Positions 24,977 to 35,204 are shown, counted from the stretch's first letter. The stretch: 64,000 nucleotides of DNA from Natronincola ferrireducens (GCF_900100845.1 NZ_FNFP01000001.1:62001-126000); one strand, 5' to 3'. The notes: generated by a model not told the origin, from the letters alone. Made by a program: numbers and translations.

Positions 24977-27900
24977 ATGAAAAAAAAGAAAAAGATGAGA
25001 AGGATTATAGCTTTTTTAATGACCCTTATGATGGTATTTATAATGCTACCTATCGAAGATATGGAGGTCCATGGTTTTGACCCAGATAGATATAGAGTAG
25101 ATGAAGTTATACTCTTTAGGGTTTATGATCGAAATAGAAATGTGGTGGAAAGAAGGCTTTTAATATATGGAGCCTTTTTAAAGGATGCTGAGGTAGGGGT
25201 AGAAAGCAGTTCAGGGTACAATGCCTTAACAAACCGTATCACCAATTCCGAAGGGATACTACAGTTTAACATAACCAACAATCAGCTGGGAAGCTCTATA
25301 CGTATTGAAGGGAAACATATTAGTCTCAAGGAGGAAGATATGCCGACACTGACCGGCATAACAAGAAAAGTAAAGATAGGGGAAGTAGATGGATTAAACA
25401 TCCAGGGAACGAATCTTACCAAGATTAAAGATGATGACAATATAGTGGCCAAATATGAGCATGAGGGTGCAGAAACCACAATTGCTTCTAGTGTCTTTGA
25501 CAACGATACAAATGTCAACATCACCCCTGCTACAGGACAATTGGGGATGCAAAACATTATCTTCCAAAAAAATGAAACCCAGGAACACACCTTTAATGAT
25601 CTTAATACAAATCATGAGGTACGGGTGACGATTAAATATACCTATAGGGATCAAGTTAGCTTTTATAAGGATTTAATTATTGATGATTTAGAGATGCGAC
25701 CCAATAGAGGGGAAAAGGGGGATACTGTTTATTTTGAAGCTCCTGCCCATAACCTAGATTCCTATGACGTATTTTTCCTAAGGGAAATCGACGGAACCAT
25801 TCCCTATGCTTTAACCAATATGGGAAAAAATAAAACCTTTAGCTCCAATGTAAATGGAAGGGATATTTTAACAGTCAAGGTACCGGATTTACCTGTTGGG
25901 GAATACTATGTGGTCCTTACCAATGCAATTGATACCAGCAAAAACCCTATGGGACAGATAACCCAGGAAAAAGTTATGGGGAATAACAATAACGGCCCCT
26001 TTGAATATGAGAAATTTACTATCATTGATTCCAACATAAAGGCCAAGATTATAAACCTCCAGCCTAATACTGGCCCCGATACGGGAATCAAGGTGGAAAT
26101 AGCAGGACAATTTTTAGGCACCTTAAATATAACAGAATACACACCAAATAACCTAGGAAACTATCCAAGTGTAGAAGGGCCAAGTGGCAACAGACAGGAA
26201 CTAGTGGTGGACTTTGGAGGAGGTTATTATAATAAAGGAAAAACCAATGAGATAGAAATTACTGCTGCTAAAAGAAAAATCACAGTATTTATAGGGGAAC
26301 AGGCAACCTTTCTTACTAAAAACAGTGATGCCCAATACGATGTTGATTTTAACCAAGACATAGACCGGATGGTGATCCAAACACCTCAAATAGGAGATGC
26401 CGCCACCAATCCTATCAAGGATGTTATTGTGGAGACGGAAACAATTCTAACAAAAGCCAATGGGGGGACTATGGTATTTAAAGAAAGGGCAGAGCTTATA
26501 AATGGTTTTACCTATATCCCCAGCAAAATAGATCCCACCATCACCAGCGTGGTGCCGGATAAGATACAGGTGGTTGGGGACACCACTGGATATAGGATTC
26601 CTGAAGATAGAATGCTTGCAATCCATGGTAGCAATTTTATGATTCATCGATATATTAAGGCCGATGGTACAGAGGTTATTCGATATCCAGTAATTGATTT
26701 AGGGGCAGAATTGACAATAGATAAAAACTATAATACAGGAGATTCCAACGCCTATATTAAGGTATTCGATGCAATGGGAAGGGAGCTGGACGGTACAGAG
26801 GGAAATGAAATAGGAACAAAGATTTTAGTGATGGTTCCAAAGGACCATCCTATAAATAATTTAGGAAAAACCTTTATAAGGGTTACCAATCCTGTTAGAA
26901 ATTCCGATGCCCTAGGCTTAAGTACCCAGCGAATAGATTTTATCGAATACGTTAATCCCGATGCCAACAAAAACCCCATCATTAACTCTGTTGTTCCAGA
27001 TGTGGTGGCAGTAGAAGGGGGAGAAGACATCGTAGTAGAGGGAAGTAACTTCCAAACAGGGGTAATGGTTTTTATAGACGGTAAACAGGTGGATAATGTT
27101 ACCCGTCAAGGGGACGGTAAAAAGCTTACCTTCAAAGCCCCCAAGGGAAGAGAGGGGGAAACCCAGCTACAGGTTATGAATCCCGAGGGAGGTATGGACA
27201 CCAGACCCTTTACCTACGTTACAACCTTCACCAACCCTAAAATTACAGACTTTGCACCCAAGAAAGGAAATACAGGAACCCTGGTAATTATCAAGGGAGA
27301 AAACTTCCTAAAGCCTGATCCAACAGCTACAGCTGATAATATTTTAAGGTTAATAGGGACAAGGGTACTATTAAATAATATCGAAGTAAATGATTACAAT
27401 AGAAATGCCTCCACCAATAGAATAGAGCTACGGGAGTATACTTCGCCTGATGACAACAGGTTATTCAGAATAAATAATAATGGGAAGCTGGAGGTGGCAG
27501 ATTACTACAATGCAGTTATTTTAAAAGCCGCAGGAAACTTTTATACGGTGGATAAGGATGTAAAGGGAAATATAACCCTATCCGACGGAGCTGCCAACAG
27601 CTACAGAATTGAAGTTAGAGGGGGAGATACAATTGTAGCCAACAAGGTTGGGGATAATGTATACCCATTAACCGTTGATACAGGTAGCATCACCATCAAT
27701 CCACCCGTCAGTAACCCCGACTTTCAACCTATTACACTAGATTTTGTTACCCCCTATAGAATTCAGGGCAATAAAATCGTGGGGAATCGAGTACGGGTGA
27801 ATGATCGAAGTGAAATATACTTTACAGTACCTATATTAGAAGCAGATGGTTACTATGATTTAACTGTTATCAATCCTGACACAAAAAAGGATAGTAAAAT

Positions 27901-30900
27901 CAATCAACAGGGTTTTTACTACTACACCCTTCCTGAATCAAGACCAGTGATAACCAATATTTTTCCAAAGGAAGGATCTACTGCAGGAGGATATACCATT
28001 GATATTGTAGGAAGTGAGTTTTTAGACAATGCAAAGGTATATATTAACGGTGTAGAAATCCCTGCCGCCAACACCATTGTCACCACCAACGGCAATAAAA
28101 TAACAGTGGTTGTCCCTAAGTATGCAGGAGATTTGGGAAAGGACAAGGACACCAACCGATTAACGGTTCCAGTGGTGGTGGTGAACGGAGACGGTGGTAC
28201 CGCCAGTAGGGAAGATGGCTTTACCTATGTTGTTCCCAGCAGTAATCCCCAGATTACTAATGTGGTACCTCAAAAAGGTACTGCAGCCGGGGGAGATATT
28301 ATAGAAATTACGGGAACAGATTTCCGATATTTTGAACCCTACGATGATACCAATAGAAATCAAATAAGAGATGAAGATGAAACCTTTAATGACATTAACA
28401 AAAACGATATATGGGACGACTTGTTGGACATACAAAGAGGAGAAAATGAATCCCTAGAGGATTTTGCCACAAGAAGAGATACATTGCTGGGGAAAACACC
28501 TATATCCCATAGGGACTATGACTACTACTATGCTTCACCTATATTGCCAAGGGTGTTTATTGGAACCCAGCAGGCAAGGATTGTAGAGTTTTCAAGGGGG
28601 TACATAAAGGCAATCGCTCCTGCTGGTACAGCAGGTAGAGCGGACTTATACATCCTTAACAATGATGCTGGAATATCTAATAAAGTGACTTTTACCTATG
28701 AATCCACAGATCCCAAAATCACCAGCATCCTACCAGCCCAAGGATCTAGACTAGGGGGAGATAGGGTAGATATTCATGGCAGCAGCTTTTCCTCCAGTGA
28801 GGTTCATGTTTACAATGACAATATAGATGAAGATGGAAATTCCCTTTATGATATAAAAAATCAGCCCCTAGTGAGATTTGGAAATGTTAACAATCTAAGC
28901 ATTCCTAGGGAGCAGGAAAACAGTGGTCTGATCAATAACAATCGTGCCACCGTTAGACTGCCGGGAAATGTAACAGTAGAATACAATGGTGTAGAGGATA
29001 AGGTAACCGTCACCATTAGAGAAAACAACATTAATTATCGCAAGGAAATTACCGGCTATAATGACACAGTAAAATATATCCCTACCCATCTGCTAAAAAA
29101 CCCAGAGGGTAAACAGTATGGGGATGATGAAAAAAACAAGCTAACAGAGGAACTAATCAAAATAGAGGTTTCCGATAGAAGGTTTTTTGTAGATAGGGGA
29201 TATGCCCCAGAGGTAGAATATGTAAGTTCAGGACAGCTAAGGGTAAACACCCCCTTCTATTACACAGTAGGGAAGGTACCCACCTTTGTTATCAATCCCG
29301 ACGGTGGTAGGGGTCAAACCCAATATGAATACCTGAACCCCGACAGTCGACCTAGAATCGTTAATATTACTAAAGAAGAAGAAACACCGACACTGGAAAC
29401 CATAGAGGTGGAGGGTAAAAGGGTAGATGCAGGAGTTCTGAAACTCAGCTATAAGGGAGGTAACATTGTCAGTGTCTTTGGTGAAGATATTCGAGAAGGC
29501 GCTACAATTCAAATCGGCAACCTTGCTACTATAACAGCCGATAGAATCAAACGAGAAATCGTTGAAAACCCCTTTGGCACTACACCTCAAACCCTAGTGA
29601 AGCTCACCTTCGAGATGCCCAATGTAGGAGAAGCAGCATTGGAACAACCTCAGCGAGTAATCGTAAGGAACACCGATGGTGGCAATGCTTATTCCGATGG
29701 TTTGATACCACCTATCTACCTTGTATTTCTTCGGGGAGAAAGTGCACCTCAAATAGGAAAAATTGATCCTAACCTAGGACCGGTAAAGGGTGGCACTAAG
29801 GTAGAAATTGAAGGAAATGATTTTAGAAGAGAAATTGTGGGCTTTGAAGGAGGTACATTGAAGGTATTCTTTGGAGAATATAGAGTTCCTCAAGGGGATA
29901 TCCAGTTCATTGATTACAAAACCCTTAGCGTAAGAGCTCCTAAAAGCGGTCAATATGGTGCAGTAGATGTAAAGGTTGAAAATCCTGATGGAGAATTAAC
30001 TATATTAAGAAACGCCTTTACTTACATCAGTGAACCTAGGATTCAAAACGTCAACCCGGCCAAAATCTTTGCCAACGATAAAGAAGGAGAGATTACCCTT
30101 ACGGGATCTATGTTTATGGCGGGGGCAAAGGTAGTACTTGGTGGGGAGATAAAAAATAAAAATGATGTAAAAAGCGATATGAAAATAATGGGGGAAGGAA
30201 TAAATCGTGTAGATACAGATGGGAACAATGTTCACGTGGCTGTAGTGGGGGGTATTTTTGCATCCTCAACAACAGTAGTAGATGATACCACCATTATAGT
30301 AAAGTTTAATGAAACATTGGATTTAAAAAATAACAACCTCATTGTCATCAATCCTGACGGAGGTATTTCTGAGGCAAATAAAGACTTTGACTACCAGATT
30401 CCTCTTCCAGAAAAACCATTGGTTCTAGAGGCCATCCCAGGATATGAATCCACCGTACAGCTACTATGGTCGGAGTCAGCCCCCGAGATCCTCAACGCCT
30501 CTGAAAAATACGAGATCTATGGCAAGAGGAGTAGCGACAGCAACTATACCTTCATCGGCGACACTAGAGATTCTCGATTTTTAGTAAGGGGTCTCCAACC
30601 CAATACCCGATACGATTTTATGGTAAGGGCTTTAAATAGCTACGGCAGTGCAGTAGACTTTGCAGAGGTCACCGTCAGAACCTTAACCCTTAGGGAGGAT
30701 GATAAGCTAAAGGATAAGGAGGAGGCCCTTGAAAAGGAAGCTGAGAAGCTAAGGAGAGAAGGTAAAGAAGAAACCCTAGACGGAGCACTGGTGAAAACCA
30801 TCGGTACGGAGGAAATCCCCCAGGGGTCAGGAATCTATACCATTGATTTCTCCTTAAGTAAATACAAGGGTTATGATAAATTTGTGGTGGCTATACCGGT

Positions 30901-31357
30901 ATCCATCCTGTCCACCACCAATAGAAATATCAGTATCACCGATGGCAGAGCCAACCTCACCTTTAGCCTTAGAAGTCTCTACACCCGTGAAGTAATAGAA
31001 GGATCGAGACAAAGTCTAGAGGACGCCCATGTAAGGGTTATCTTTGAAAGACTAAAGGGACAGGAGGCAGGAGGAATCTACACTGCAGTTTCCCGAAACC
31101 AACAGAGGGCATCGGAAATCTATAGTATAGACTATCAGCTACAGGCAGGAAAGACCATCACCGACATAAGACGGATCCTCCAGCCAGGAAGCCTTAGCAT
31201 CAACTTTGATGCCAGAGCCTACCCTGCAGCTAGAGCCAACAGTCTCTTTATAGGACAATACAACCCAAGTCAACACAGCTTTACAAAAATTATGGAGGGC
31301 AACCGAGGGAACATCCAAGATCCAGCAAGATTTATGCTGTTGTCTGATAGAATGTAG
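24977..31357 (+). CDS. Giant secreted IPT/TIG-repeat surface protein with Fn3 domain
   Basis: A 2126-residue exported protein with a lysine-rich signal peptide (KKKKKMRRIIAFLMTLMM). At least nine immunoglobulin-like IPT/TIG domains are marked by the recurring pattern P-I-x-V-x-P-x-x-G-x-x-x-G-G-x-x-I-x-I-x-G-x-x-F, starting near residues 353, 518, 664, 752, 988, 1088, 1244, 1589 and 1686. A fibronectin type III domain lies near 1812-1900, then a charged helix (KDKEEALEKEAEKLRREGKEE) and a beta-rich C-terminal domain. Calcium-loop-like Asp/Asn stretches occur near 1118-1155 and 1272. It has no SLH, LPXTG or membrane anchor. Its stop codon lies within a repeat, so loss of a C-terminal anchor is possible. 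GGGAGG precedes the ATG. Confidence 0.87.
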   Translation: MKKKKKMRRIIAFLMTLMMVFIMLPIEDMEVHGFDPDRYRVDEVILFRVYDRNRNVVERRLLIYGAFLKDAEVGVESSSGYNALTNRITNSEGILQFNITNNQLGSSIRIEGKHISLKEEDMPTLTGITRKVKIGEVDGLNIQGTNLTKIKDDDNIVAKYEHEGAETTIASSVFDNDTNVNITPATGQLGMQNIIFQKNETQEHTFNDLNTNHEVRVTIKYTYRDQVSFYKDLIIDDLEMRPNRGEKGDTVYFEAPAHNLDSYDVFFLREIDGTIPYALTNMGKNKTFSSNVNGRDILTVKVPDLPVGEYYVVLTNAIDTSKNPMGQITQEKVMGNNNNGPFEYEKFTIIDSNIKAKIINLQPNTGPDTGIKVEIAGQFLGTLNITEYTPNNLGNYPSVEGPSGNRQELVVDFGGGYYNKGKTNEIEITAAKRKITVFIGEQATFLTKNSDAQYDVDFNQDIDRMVIQTPQIGDAATNPIKDVIVETETILTKANGGTMVFKERAELINGFTYIPSKIDPTITSVVPDKIQVVGDTTGYRIPEDRMLAIHGSNFMIHRYIKADGTEVIRYPVIDLGAELTIDKNYNTGDSNAYIKVFDAMGRELDGTEGNEIGTKILVMVPKDHPINNLGKTFIRVTNPVRNSDALGLSTQRIDFIEYVNPDANKNPIINSVVPDVVAVEGGEDIVVEGSNFQTGVMVFIDGKQVDNVTRQGDGKKLTFKAPKGREGETQLQVMNPEGGMDTRPFTYVTTFTNPKITDFAPKKGNTGTLVIIKGENFLKPDPTATADNILRLIGTRVLLNNIEVNDYNRNASTNRIELREYTSPDDNRLFRINNNGKLEVADYYNAVILKAAGNFYTVDKDVKGNITLSDGAANSYRIEVRGGDTIVANKVGDNVYPLTVDTGSITINPPVSNPDFQPITLDFVTPYRIQGNKIVGNRVRVNDRSEIYFTVPILEADGYYDLTVINPDTKKDSKINQQGFYYYTLPESRPVITNIFPKEGSTAGGYTIDIVGSEFLDNAKVYINGVEIPAANTIVTTNGNKITVVVPKYAGDLGKDKDTNRLTVPVVVVNGDGGTASREDGFTYVVPSSNPQITNVVPQKGTAAGGDIIEITGTDFRYFEPYDDTNRNQIRDEDETFNDINKNDIWDDLLDIQRGENESLEDFATRRDTLLGKTPISHRDYDYYYASPILPRVFIGTQQARIVEFSRGYIKAIAPAGTAGRADLYILNNDAGISNKVTFTYESTDPKITSILPAQGSRLGGDRVDIHGSSFSSSEVHVYNDNIDEDGNSLYDIKNQPLVRFGNVNNLSIPREQENSGLINNNRATVRLPGNVTVEYNGVEDKVTVTIRENNINYRKEITGYNDTVKYIPTHLLKNPEGKQYGDDEKNKLTEELIKIEVSDRRFFVDRGYAPEVEYVSSGQLRVNTPFYYTVGKVPTFVINPDGGRGQTQYEYLNPDSRPRIVNITKEEETPTLETIEVEGKRVDAGVLKLSYKGGNIVSVFGEDIREGATIQIGNLATITADRIKREIVENPFGTTPQTLVKLTFEMPNVGEAALEQPQRVIVRNTDGGNAYSDGLIPPIYLVFLRGESAPQIGKIDPNLGPVKGGTKVEIEGNDFRREIVGFEGGTLKVFFGEYRVPQGDIQFIDYKTLSVRAPKSGQYGAVDVKVENPDGELTILRNAFTYISEPRIQNVNPAKIFANDKEGEITLTGSMFMAGAKVVLGGEIKNKNDVKSDMKIMGEGINRVDTDGNNVHVAVVGGIFASSTTVVDDTTIIVKFNETLDLKNNNLIVINPDGGISEANKDFDYQIPLPEKPLVLEAIPGYESTVQLLWSESAPEILNASEKYEIYGKRSSDSNYTFIGDTRDSRFLVRGLQPNTRYDFMVRALNSYGSAVDFAEVTVRTLTLREDDKLKDKEEALEKEAEKLRREGKEETLDGALVKTIGTEEIPQGSGIYTIDFSLSKYKGYDKFVVAIPVSILSTTNRNISITDGRANLTFSLRSLYTREVIEGSRQSLEDAHVRVIFERLKGQEAGGIYTAVSRNQQRASEIYSIDYQLQAGKTITDIRRILQPGSLSINFDARAYPAARANSLFIGQYNPSQHSFTKIMEGNRGNIQDPARFMLLSDRM

Positions 31358-31380
31358 GGAAGGGTCTTTGACCCTTCCGA
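31351..31380. repeat. GTAGGGAAGGGTC hairpin supplying a stop codon
   Basis: GGAAGGGTC and GACCCTTCC form a 9-bp stem. The leading ATGTAGGG contains the TAG stop of the giant gene. Related hairpins lie at 31463-31493 (GGAACGACC/GTCGTTCC), 35362-35391, as a half unit at 33543, and at 63740-63762. Confidence 0.75.
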
Positions 31381-31397
31381 AGATGGACAACCTACAC

Positions 31398-31645
31398 GAA
31401 GCCATGGGGACTGTCCCTCTGGCACACGTTTCCCAGTGGGCAAGAGGGACTGTCCCGCGGAGTATGTAGGGAACGACCTCTGTGTCGTTCCGATGGAGTT
31501 AAGATTTTTGCTTTTTTCTTCACCTCTACATTTTGACGACAGGCAAAAATCTTACTGATTGACAACAAAACTAGCGAAGTCATGGGGACTGTCCATCTGG
31601 CACGCGTTTCTCAGTGGGCAAGAGGGACTGTCCCCGTGGCGTAGC
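31398..31645. repeat. Two REP-like GGGGACTGTCC units between surface genes
   Basis: Units at 31398-31460 and 31574-31645 read CCATGGGGACTGTCC, then CTGGCAC, a variable ACGTTTC centre, CAGTGGGCAAGAG and GGACTGTCCC. Outer arms GTCCCTCT/AGAGGGAC and inner CTGG/CCAG pair. Between them lies one GTAGGGAAC hairpin (31463-31493). The whole 31358-31695 gap is repeat-derived and I see no gene in it. It ends in a CCTTAACCTCAACCTT tract at 31661-31680, 16 bases before the next start. Confidence 0.8.
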
Positions 31646-31695
31646 AAGGGTTTTGCTTTTTCCTTAACCTCAACCTTAAAACAAGGAGGAATCCT

Positions 31696-33537
31696 ATGAC
31701 ACTTACAAAAAAGAAACTAAGTGGTGCCATGGGGACTGTCCAACTGGCCCATGTTTCTCAATGGGCAAGAGGGACTGTCCCCTATGGCGTATGCATCCTG
31801 CTAATAGTAGCACTTTTACTACAAATATTCCCCTACACCAGCTTTGCCCAACAAAACCAAACCTACAGGGAAATAGAAGGCTTCATCGAAGCCATTGACA
31901 GCCATAATCAGCAGCTGGTGATGGTGGACTTTAGGGATCGCCAGCATATCCTCAATATAGGACCTTCCCCAGTGGTACAGATCAATGGAAAGACCGTTGC
32001 CTTAAGGGAATTACCCTATGGTCTAGAGGTGTCAGCAATCCTTCTCAATGGAGTAGTCACCCGTATCCAAGGTTTTTTAGAGGAAGAGCCCTTCCTCCAC
32101 GGCTATATCCCACCAGGAAGTCGAACCAAGGTGGGGGATGTTCTATTCATCGATAAGGACACAGTAGAGATAAAAACCAATGAAGGTAGAGAAAAATACC
32201 AAATCACTGGTGGAACAAGGATTTTAAGGAACAACGGATCTGCCAATTTATTTGAAGTGAAGGTGGGGGATAGAGTTCTACTGTCCTTCAATGACATCTA
32301 CAGCCCCCATATCGCCACCATTAGAGTAGAGGATCAGGAAAGACATGTCCAAGGGATTTATCGAGGGCGGATAGAAAAAGTAGATCCAAGGAATCGAGAA
32401 ATTATTCTAAAGGACATCACCACCTATGAAAATGGAAGGTGGCTACAACATCCAAAATCCCAAGTAAAACTAAGGGCGGAGGGGGACCTTCTCTATGAAG
32501 GAGGACAAAAAATCTCCCTGAGGGATTTAACCAGTAGAAACAATCAAGAGGTCTATGCAGCTGTAGAAAACAGCTATGGCCTTCCTAAGATTGCTAAGCT
32601 TCTACTGAAAAATGGCTTCACCACCCTATATGAAGGAAATATCACCGATATTCAGTACGGTACCGGCAGGATGGTGGCCGACAATGTAGGCTTTACCTTC
32701 CATCCCGGCACTATTCTAGTAAAGAACAACCGACTGGTGGATACATTAAATCTAGATCTGGGACAAAATGTCTATATAGCAGCTGACCTCCTAAGGGGCA
32801 GTAGAAATACCTCCTTTGTCTCCATAGAATACAGTGGTATGCTGGAGGAACGGATCGATGGAAGTCGTCTTGTTATCTACAGAGGTACTATACAGGATAT
32901 CCATCAAAATCGTGTTACTATAGGCAGATTAGCTCGACGATTGGATTACCTAAGATTAGAAGGAAACCAATGGATAGAGGATTGGGGTAAGAGAACCTTC
33001 ACCTTAACAGAAGATACCTTTATCTTTGATAGTGATCTACAGAAGGAAATTCCAAGTCAATACTTTACCGATACCCGCTTCATTGATCCTGAGGATATTG
33101 AAGACGATGAACTAAGGGAAAGAATTGAAGAGGAATTCTATCTAGAAAAGGGAGCCTACTTCATCGTAAGGGAAATCACCATAGAAGGAGAAACCTATGA
33201 AGAAATTCTGGCCCTAAACCTTACACCAATCACCACCTATGAAGGGGGAAGTCTCCACATAGAACATAGTAGTATAGGAGAAATAGCAGCAGTAGATATG
33301 GATGCCGACACCATCACCCTAACCAACATCAAGCACTGGAACACCTTAAATAGTAGGTGGGAGATCGTAAGAGGCAGTGAAACCATCCATACCGAGAAGG
33401 CTGTCGTCCTCATCAATGACACCCCAATCAATAGGGAAGAGATGTACAAGCTAAGAAAAAATGCCAAAGCCTATATGATCAAAAGCAAACAGGTCTCCAC
33501 AGGAGACGATGCCTACGTCATCATTGTAGAACAATAA
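31696..33537 (+). CDS. Exported protein of tandem beta-repeat units; signal peptide contains a REP unit
   Basis: A 613-residue exported protein without a recognised enzyme domain. It is built from about 60-80-residue beta-rich units of the form G-x-I-x-x-I-D-x-x-x-x-x-I-x-L (GFIEAIDSHNQQLVMVDF, GRIEKVDPRNREIILKDI, GEIAAVDMDADTITLTNI), each followed by a short V-x-x-N-x-x-x-x-x-x-x-L segment. The same unit makes up the C-terminal half of the SLH protein at 40773. Residues 10-32 are encoded by a REP-like repeat and lengthen the signal-peptide n-region before CILLIVALLLQIF and cleavage near SFAQQ. AAGGAGG precedes the ATG. There is no anchor; it may bind the cell surface through partners. Confidence 0.8.
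   Translation: MTLTKKKLSGAMGTVQLAHVSQWARGTVPYGVCILLIVALLLQIFPYTSFAQQNQTYREIEGFIEAIDSHNQQLVMVDFRDRQHILNIGPSPVVQINGKTVALRELPYGLEVSAILLNGVVTRIQGFLEEEPFLHGYIPPGSRTKVGDVLFIDKDTVEIKTNEGREKYQITGGTRILRNNGSANLFEVKVGDRVLLSFNDIYSPHIATIRVEDQERHVQGIYRGRIEKVDPRNREIILKDITTYENGRWLQHPKSQVKLRAEGDLLYEGGQKISLRDLTSRNNQEVYAAVENSYGLPKIAKLLLKNGFTTLYEGNITDIQYGTGRMVADNVGFTFHPGTILVKNNRLVDTLNLDLGQNVYIAADLLRGSRNTSFVSIEYSGMLEERIDGSRLVIYRGTIQDIHQNRVTIGRLARRLDYLRLEGNQWIEDWGKRTFTLTEDTFIFDSDLQKEIPSQYFTDTRFIDPEDIEDDELRERIEEEFYLEKGAYFIVREITIEGETYEEILALNLTPITTYEGGSLHIEHSSIGEIAAVDMDADTITLTNIKHWNTLNSRWEIVRGSETIHTEKAVVLINDTPINREEMYKLRKNAKAYMIKSKQVSTGDDAYVIIVEQ
31726..31790. repeat. REP-like unit inside the coding sequence
   Basis: GCCATGGGGACTGTCCAACT through GGGACTGTCCCCTATGGC matches the intergenic units at 31398, 31574 and 33571. 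It is translated in frame as AMGTVQLAHVSQWARGTVPY within the signal-peptide n-region. Confidence 0.88.
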
Positions 33538-33540
33538 ACC

Positions 33541-33680
33541 ATGTGTAGGGAAGGGTCTTGGAGCCATGGGCAGAAGCCATGGGGACTGTCCATCTGGCAC
33601 AAGTTTCTCATTGTGCAAGAGGGACTGTCCCCGTGGCGCAGTATCCCCGTGGCTCAGTATGTCCCCTATGGCGCAGCGTA
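33541..33680. repeat. REP-like unit with degenerate tail
   Basis: A half GTAGGGAAGGGTC unit (33543) is followed by a REP unit (33571-33641) and two shortened copies of its CCCCGTGGCGCAGTAT end, up to 33680. The element fills the gap between the tandem-repeat protein and the SLH protein gene. Confidence 0.78.
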
Positions 33681-33712
33681 ACCAACCAACCAACCACCTA
33701 AGGAGGTAACAA

Positions 33713-35200
33713 ATGAAGAAAAAAACCACACAAATCCTATTAACGCTCCTGCTAATCCTATCCTTCACCCTCCAAAGCTACGGATTAGAAATCCCTGGCT
33801 ATGAGGGGGGTATACAAAATGAAATGCTCTATCGAGAGGTTATCTTCCTAACAGGAGAGCCGATAGTTTTAGAAGGTACGGTAACTGTACGGGATAGAGG
33901 GGACAGAATTACCTATACCTATAGAAATTTAAGGAACCTAGAAAAAAACGCCACCTTAACCCGAAACATTACCCTAGATAGGGAAACCATCAGCAACGGT
34001 AGGGATCAAAAAAGGGAAATCTTTGCCCTAAACCGTTACAGAGAGACCATCAATATCAACGGTGTTCGGTATGAGGCCACAGAGGCCCACCACGCCTGGA
34101 GTAAATCCAACGTATTCCATGAAAAGCCCGGTGTCACCTACTTTGCCGGTAACTGGGACGGTAAAAAGGTTTATACCATTAATAGAAATCAAGGAACAGT
34201 GGAGGTAGAAACCCAAGGAACAGTGGTGGGGTATGACCACCACTGGGGGGCCACCCAAACCCAAACCATCCAACACTATATAGAATACAATCGCAGCTCC
34301 AATGGAGAAGAGGAAGCCATCTCCTGGGAGGGAACAGCAGAAGTCAATGTCGTCAATAACCGTACAAAGGACTATCACTATGAGGCCAATATCCCCTCCC
34401 ACATCAGCTTTAGGGGAGGCTACCTTCTAACGGAAAAGGAAGAAAACATCGTAAAGTATAGCTACAATCTTCCGAGGCTATCGGAGGATGGAGAGGTTTT
34501 AAGGGGTAGAACCACCGACACCAAAAGCTTTACCCTGAACACCACCCCTTTAAATGAAAGACTCAACATCCCCACCATGAGGGATGCTGTAGGACATTGG
34601 GCAGAAAAGGACATATTATTCCTAGGAAGTCTAGAGGCTCTAAACCCCAACAATACCACCTTTGGCCCATCCCTGCCCATGAGCCGCAGTGAGTTCGCCA
34701 AAGCCTTAGCAGTAGTAATGGGTATAGAAAAGGTGGCAGAGCAGCCCACAAGAAACTCAAGGACCTCTAGAAACCAAGTAGAGGTACCCTTGACATTTAA
34801 GGATGTTGCTAAAACCCATCCAAACTACGGATACATTGAAGCCCTCTATCAAAAAGGGATTATGGGAGGTAGGGGAGACAATCAATTCCAGCCCAACCAA
34901 CCTATCACCAGGGCAGAGGCAACCCTAACCATCATCAAGGCCCTAGGCTTTGAAGGATTAGCCCCTCTACAGCAGTACTACACAGGCTATCAGGATGACC
35001 CTTCCATCCCATCCTGGGCACGGGACGCTGCTTACTTAATGAGGGAACTAGGCATCGATGAAGGCATCGGCAGTAGCTTCTTCCAAGCCAATAGATCTCT
35101 AACCAAAGGAGAGGTTGCCCATATGCTGACTAACCTTGTCAACTATCTTCAACAGGATTTACGTTATGATTATAGGGAGAGAATATTAAACTATTATTAG
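33713..35200 (+). CDS. S-layer homology (SLH) domain surface protein
   Basis: A 495-residue exported protein with signal peptide KTTQILLTLLLILSFTLQ. The N-terminal 280 residues form an unassigned beta-rich domain rich in Thr, Asn and Tyr. Three SLH domains follow: MRDAVGHWAEKDILFL (about 283-333), FKDVAKTHPNYGYIEALYQK (about 362-415) and a third at about 425-480 (SWARDAAYLMRELGI). SLH triplets bind pyruvylated secondary cell-wall polymer. AAGGAGG precedes the ATG. It may share its transcript with the genes before it, although repeats separate them. Confidence 0.9.
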   Translation: MKKKTTQILLTLLLILSFTLQSYGLEIPGYEGGIQNEMLYREVIFLTGEPIVLEGTVTVRDRGDRITYTYRNLRNLEKNATLTRNITLDRETISNGRDQKREIFALNRYRETININGVRYEATEAHHAWSKSNVFHEKPGVTYFAGNWDGKKVYTINRNQGTVEVETQGTVVGYDHHWGATQTQTIQHYIEYNRSSNGEEEAISWEGTAEVNVVNNRTKDYHYEANIPSHISFRGGYLLTEKEENIVKYSYNLPRLSEDGEVLRGRTTDTKSFTLNTTPLNERLNIPTMRDAVGHWAEKDILFLGSLEALNPNNTTFGPSLPMSRSEFAKALAVVMGIEKVAEQPTRNSRTSRNQVEVPLTFKDVAKTHPNYGYIEALYQKGIMGGRGDNQFQPNQPITRAEATLTIIKALGFEGLAPLQQYYTGYQDDPSIPSWARDAAYLMRELGIDEGIGSSFFQANRSLTKGEVAHMLTNLVNYLQQDLRYDYRERILNYY

Positions 35201-35204
35201 ATTG

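Noticed and set aside
31398-33680. REP-like units considered as a CRISPR array
   Set aside because: Copies are irregularly spaced, vary in sequence, include a gene and are themselves palindromic; no cas genes are near.
34028-34402. Antisense frames across the SLH and IPT genes
   Set aside because: They are long only because the sense genes have biased codons; they lack starts with ribosome binding sites and known motifs.
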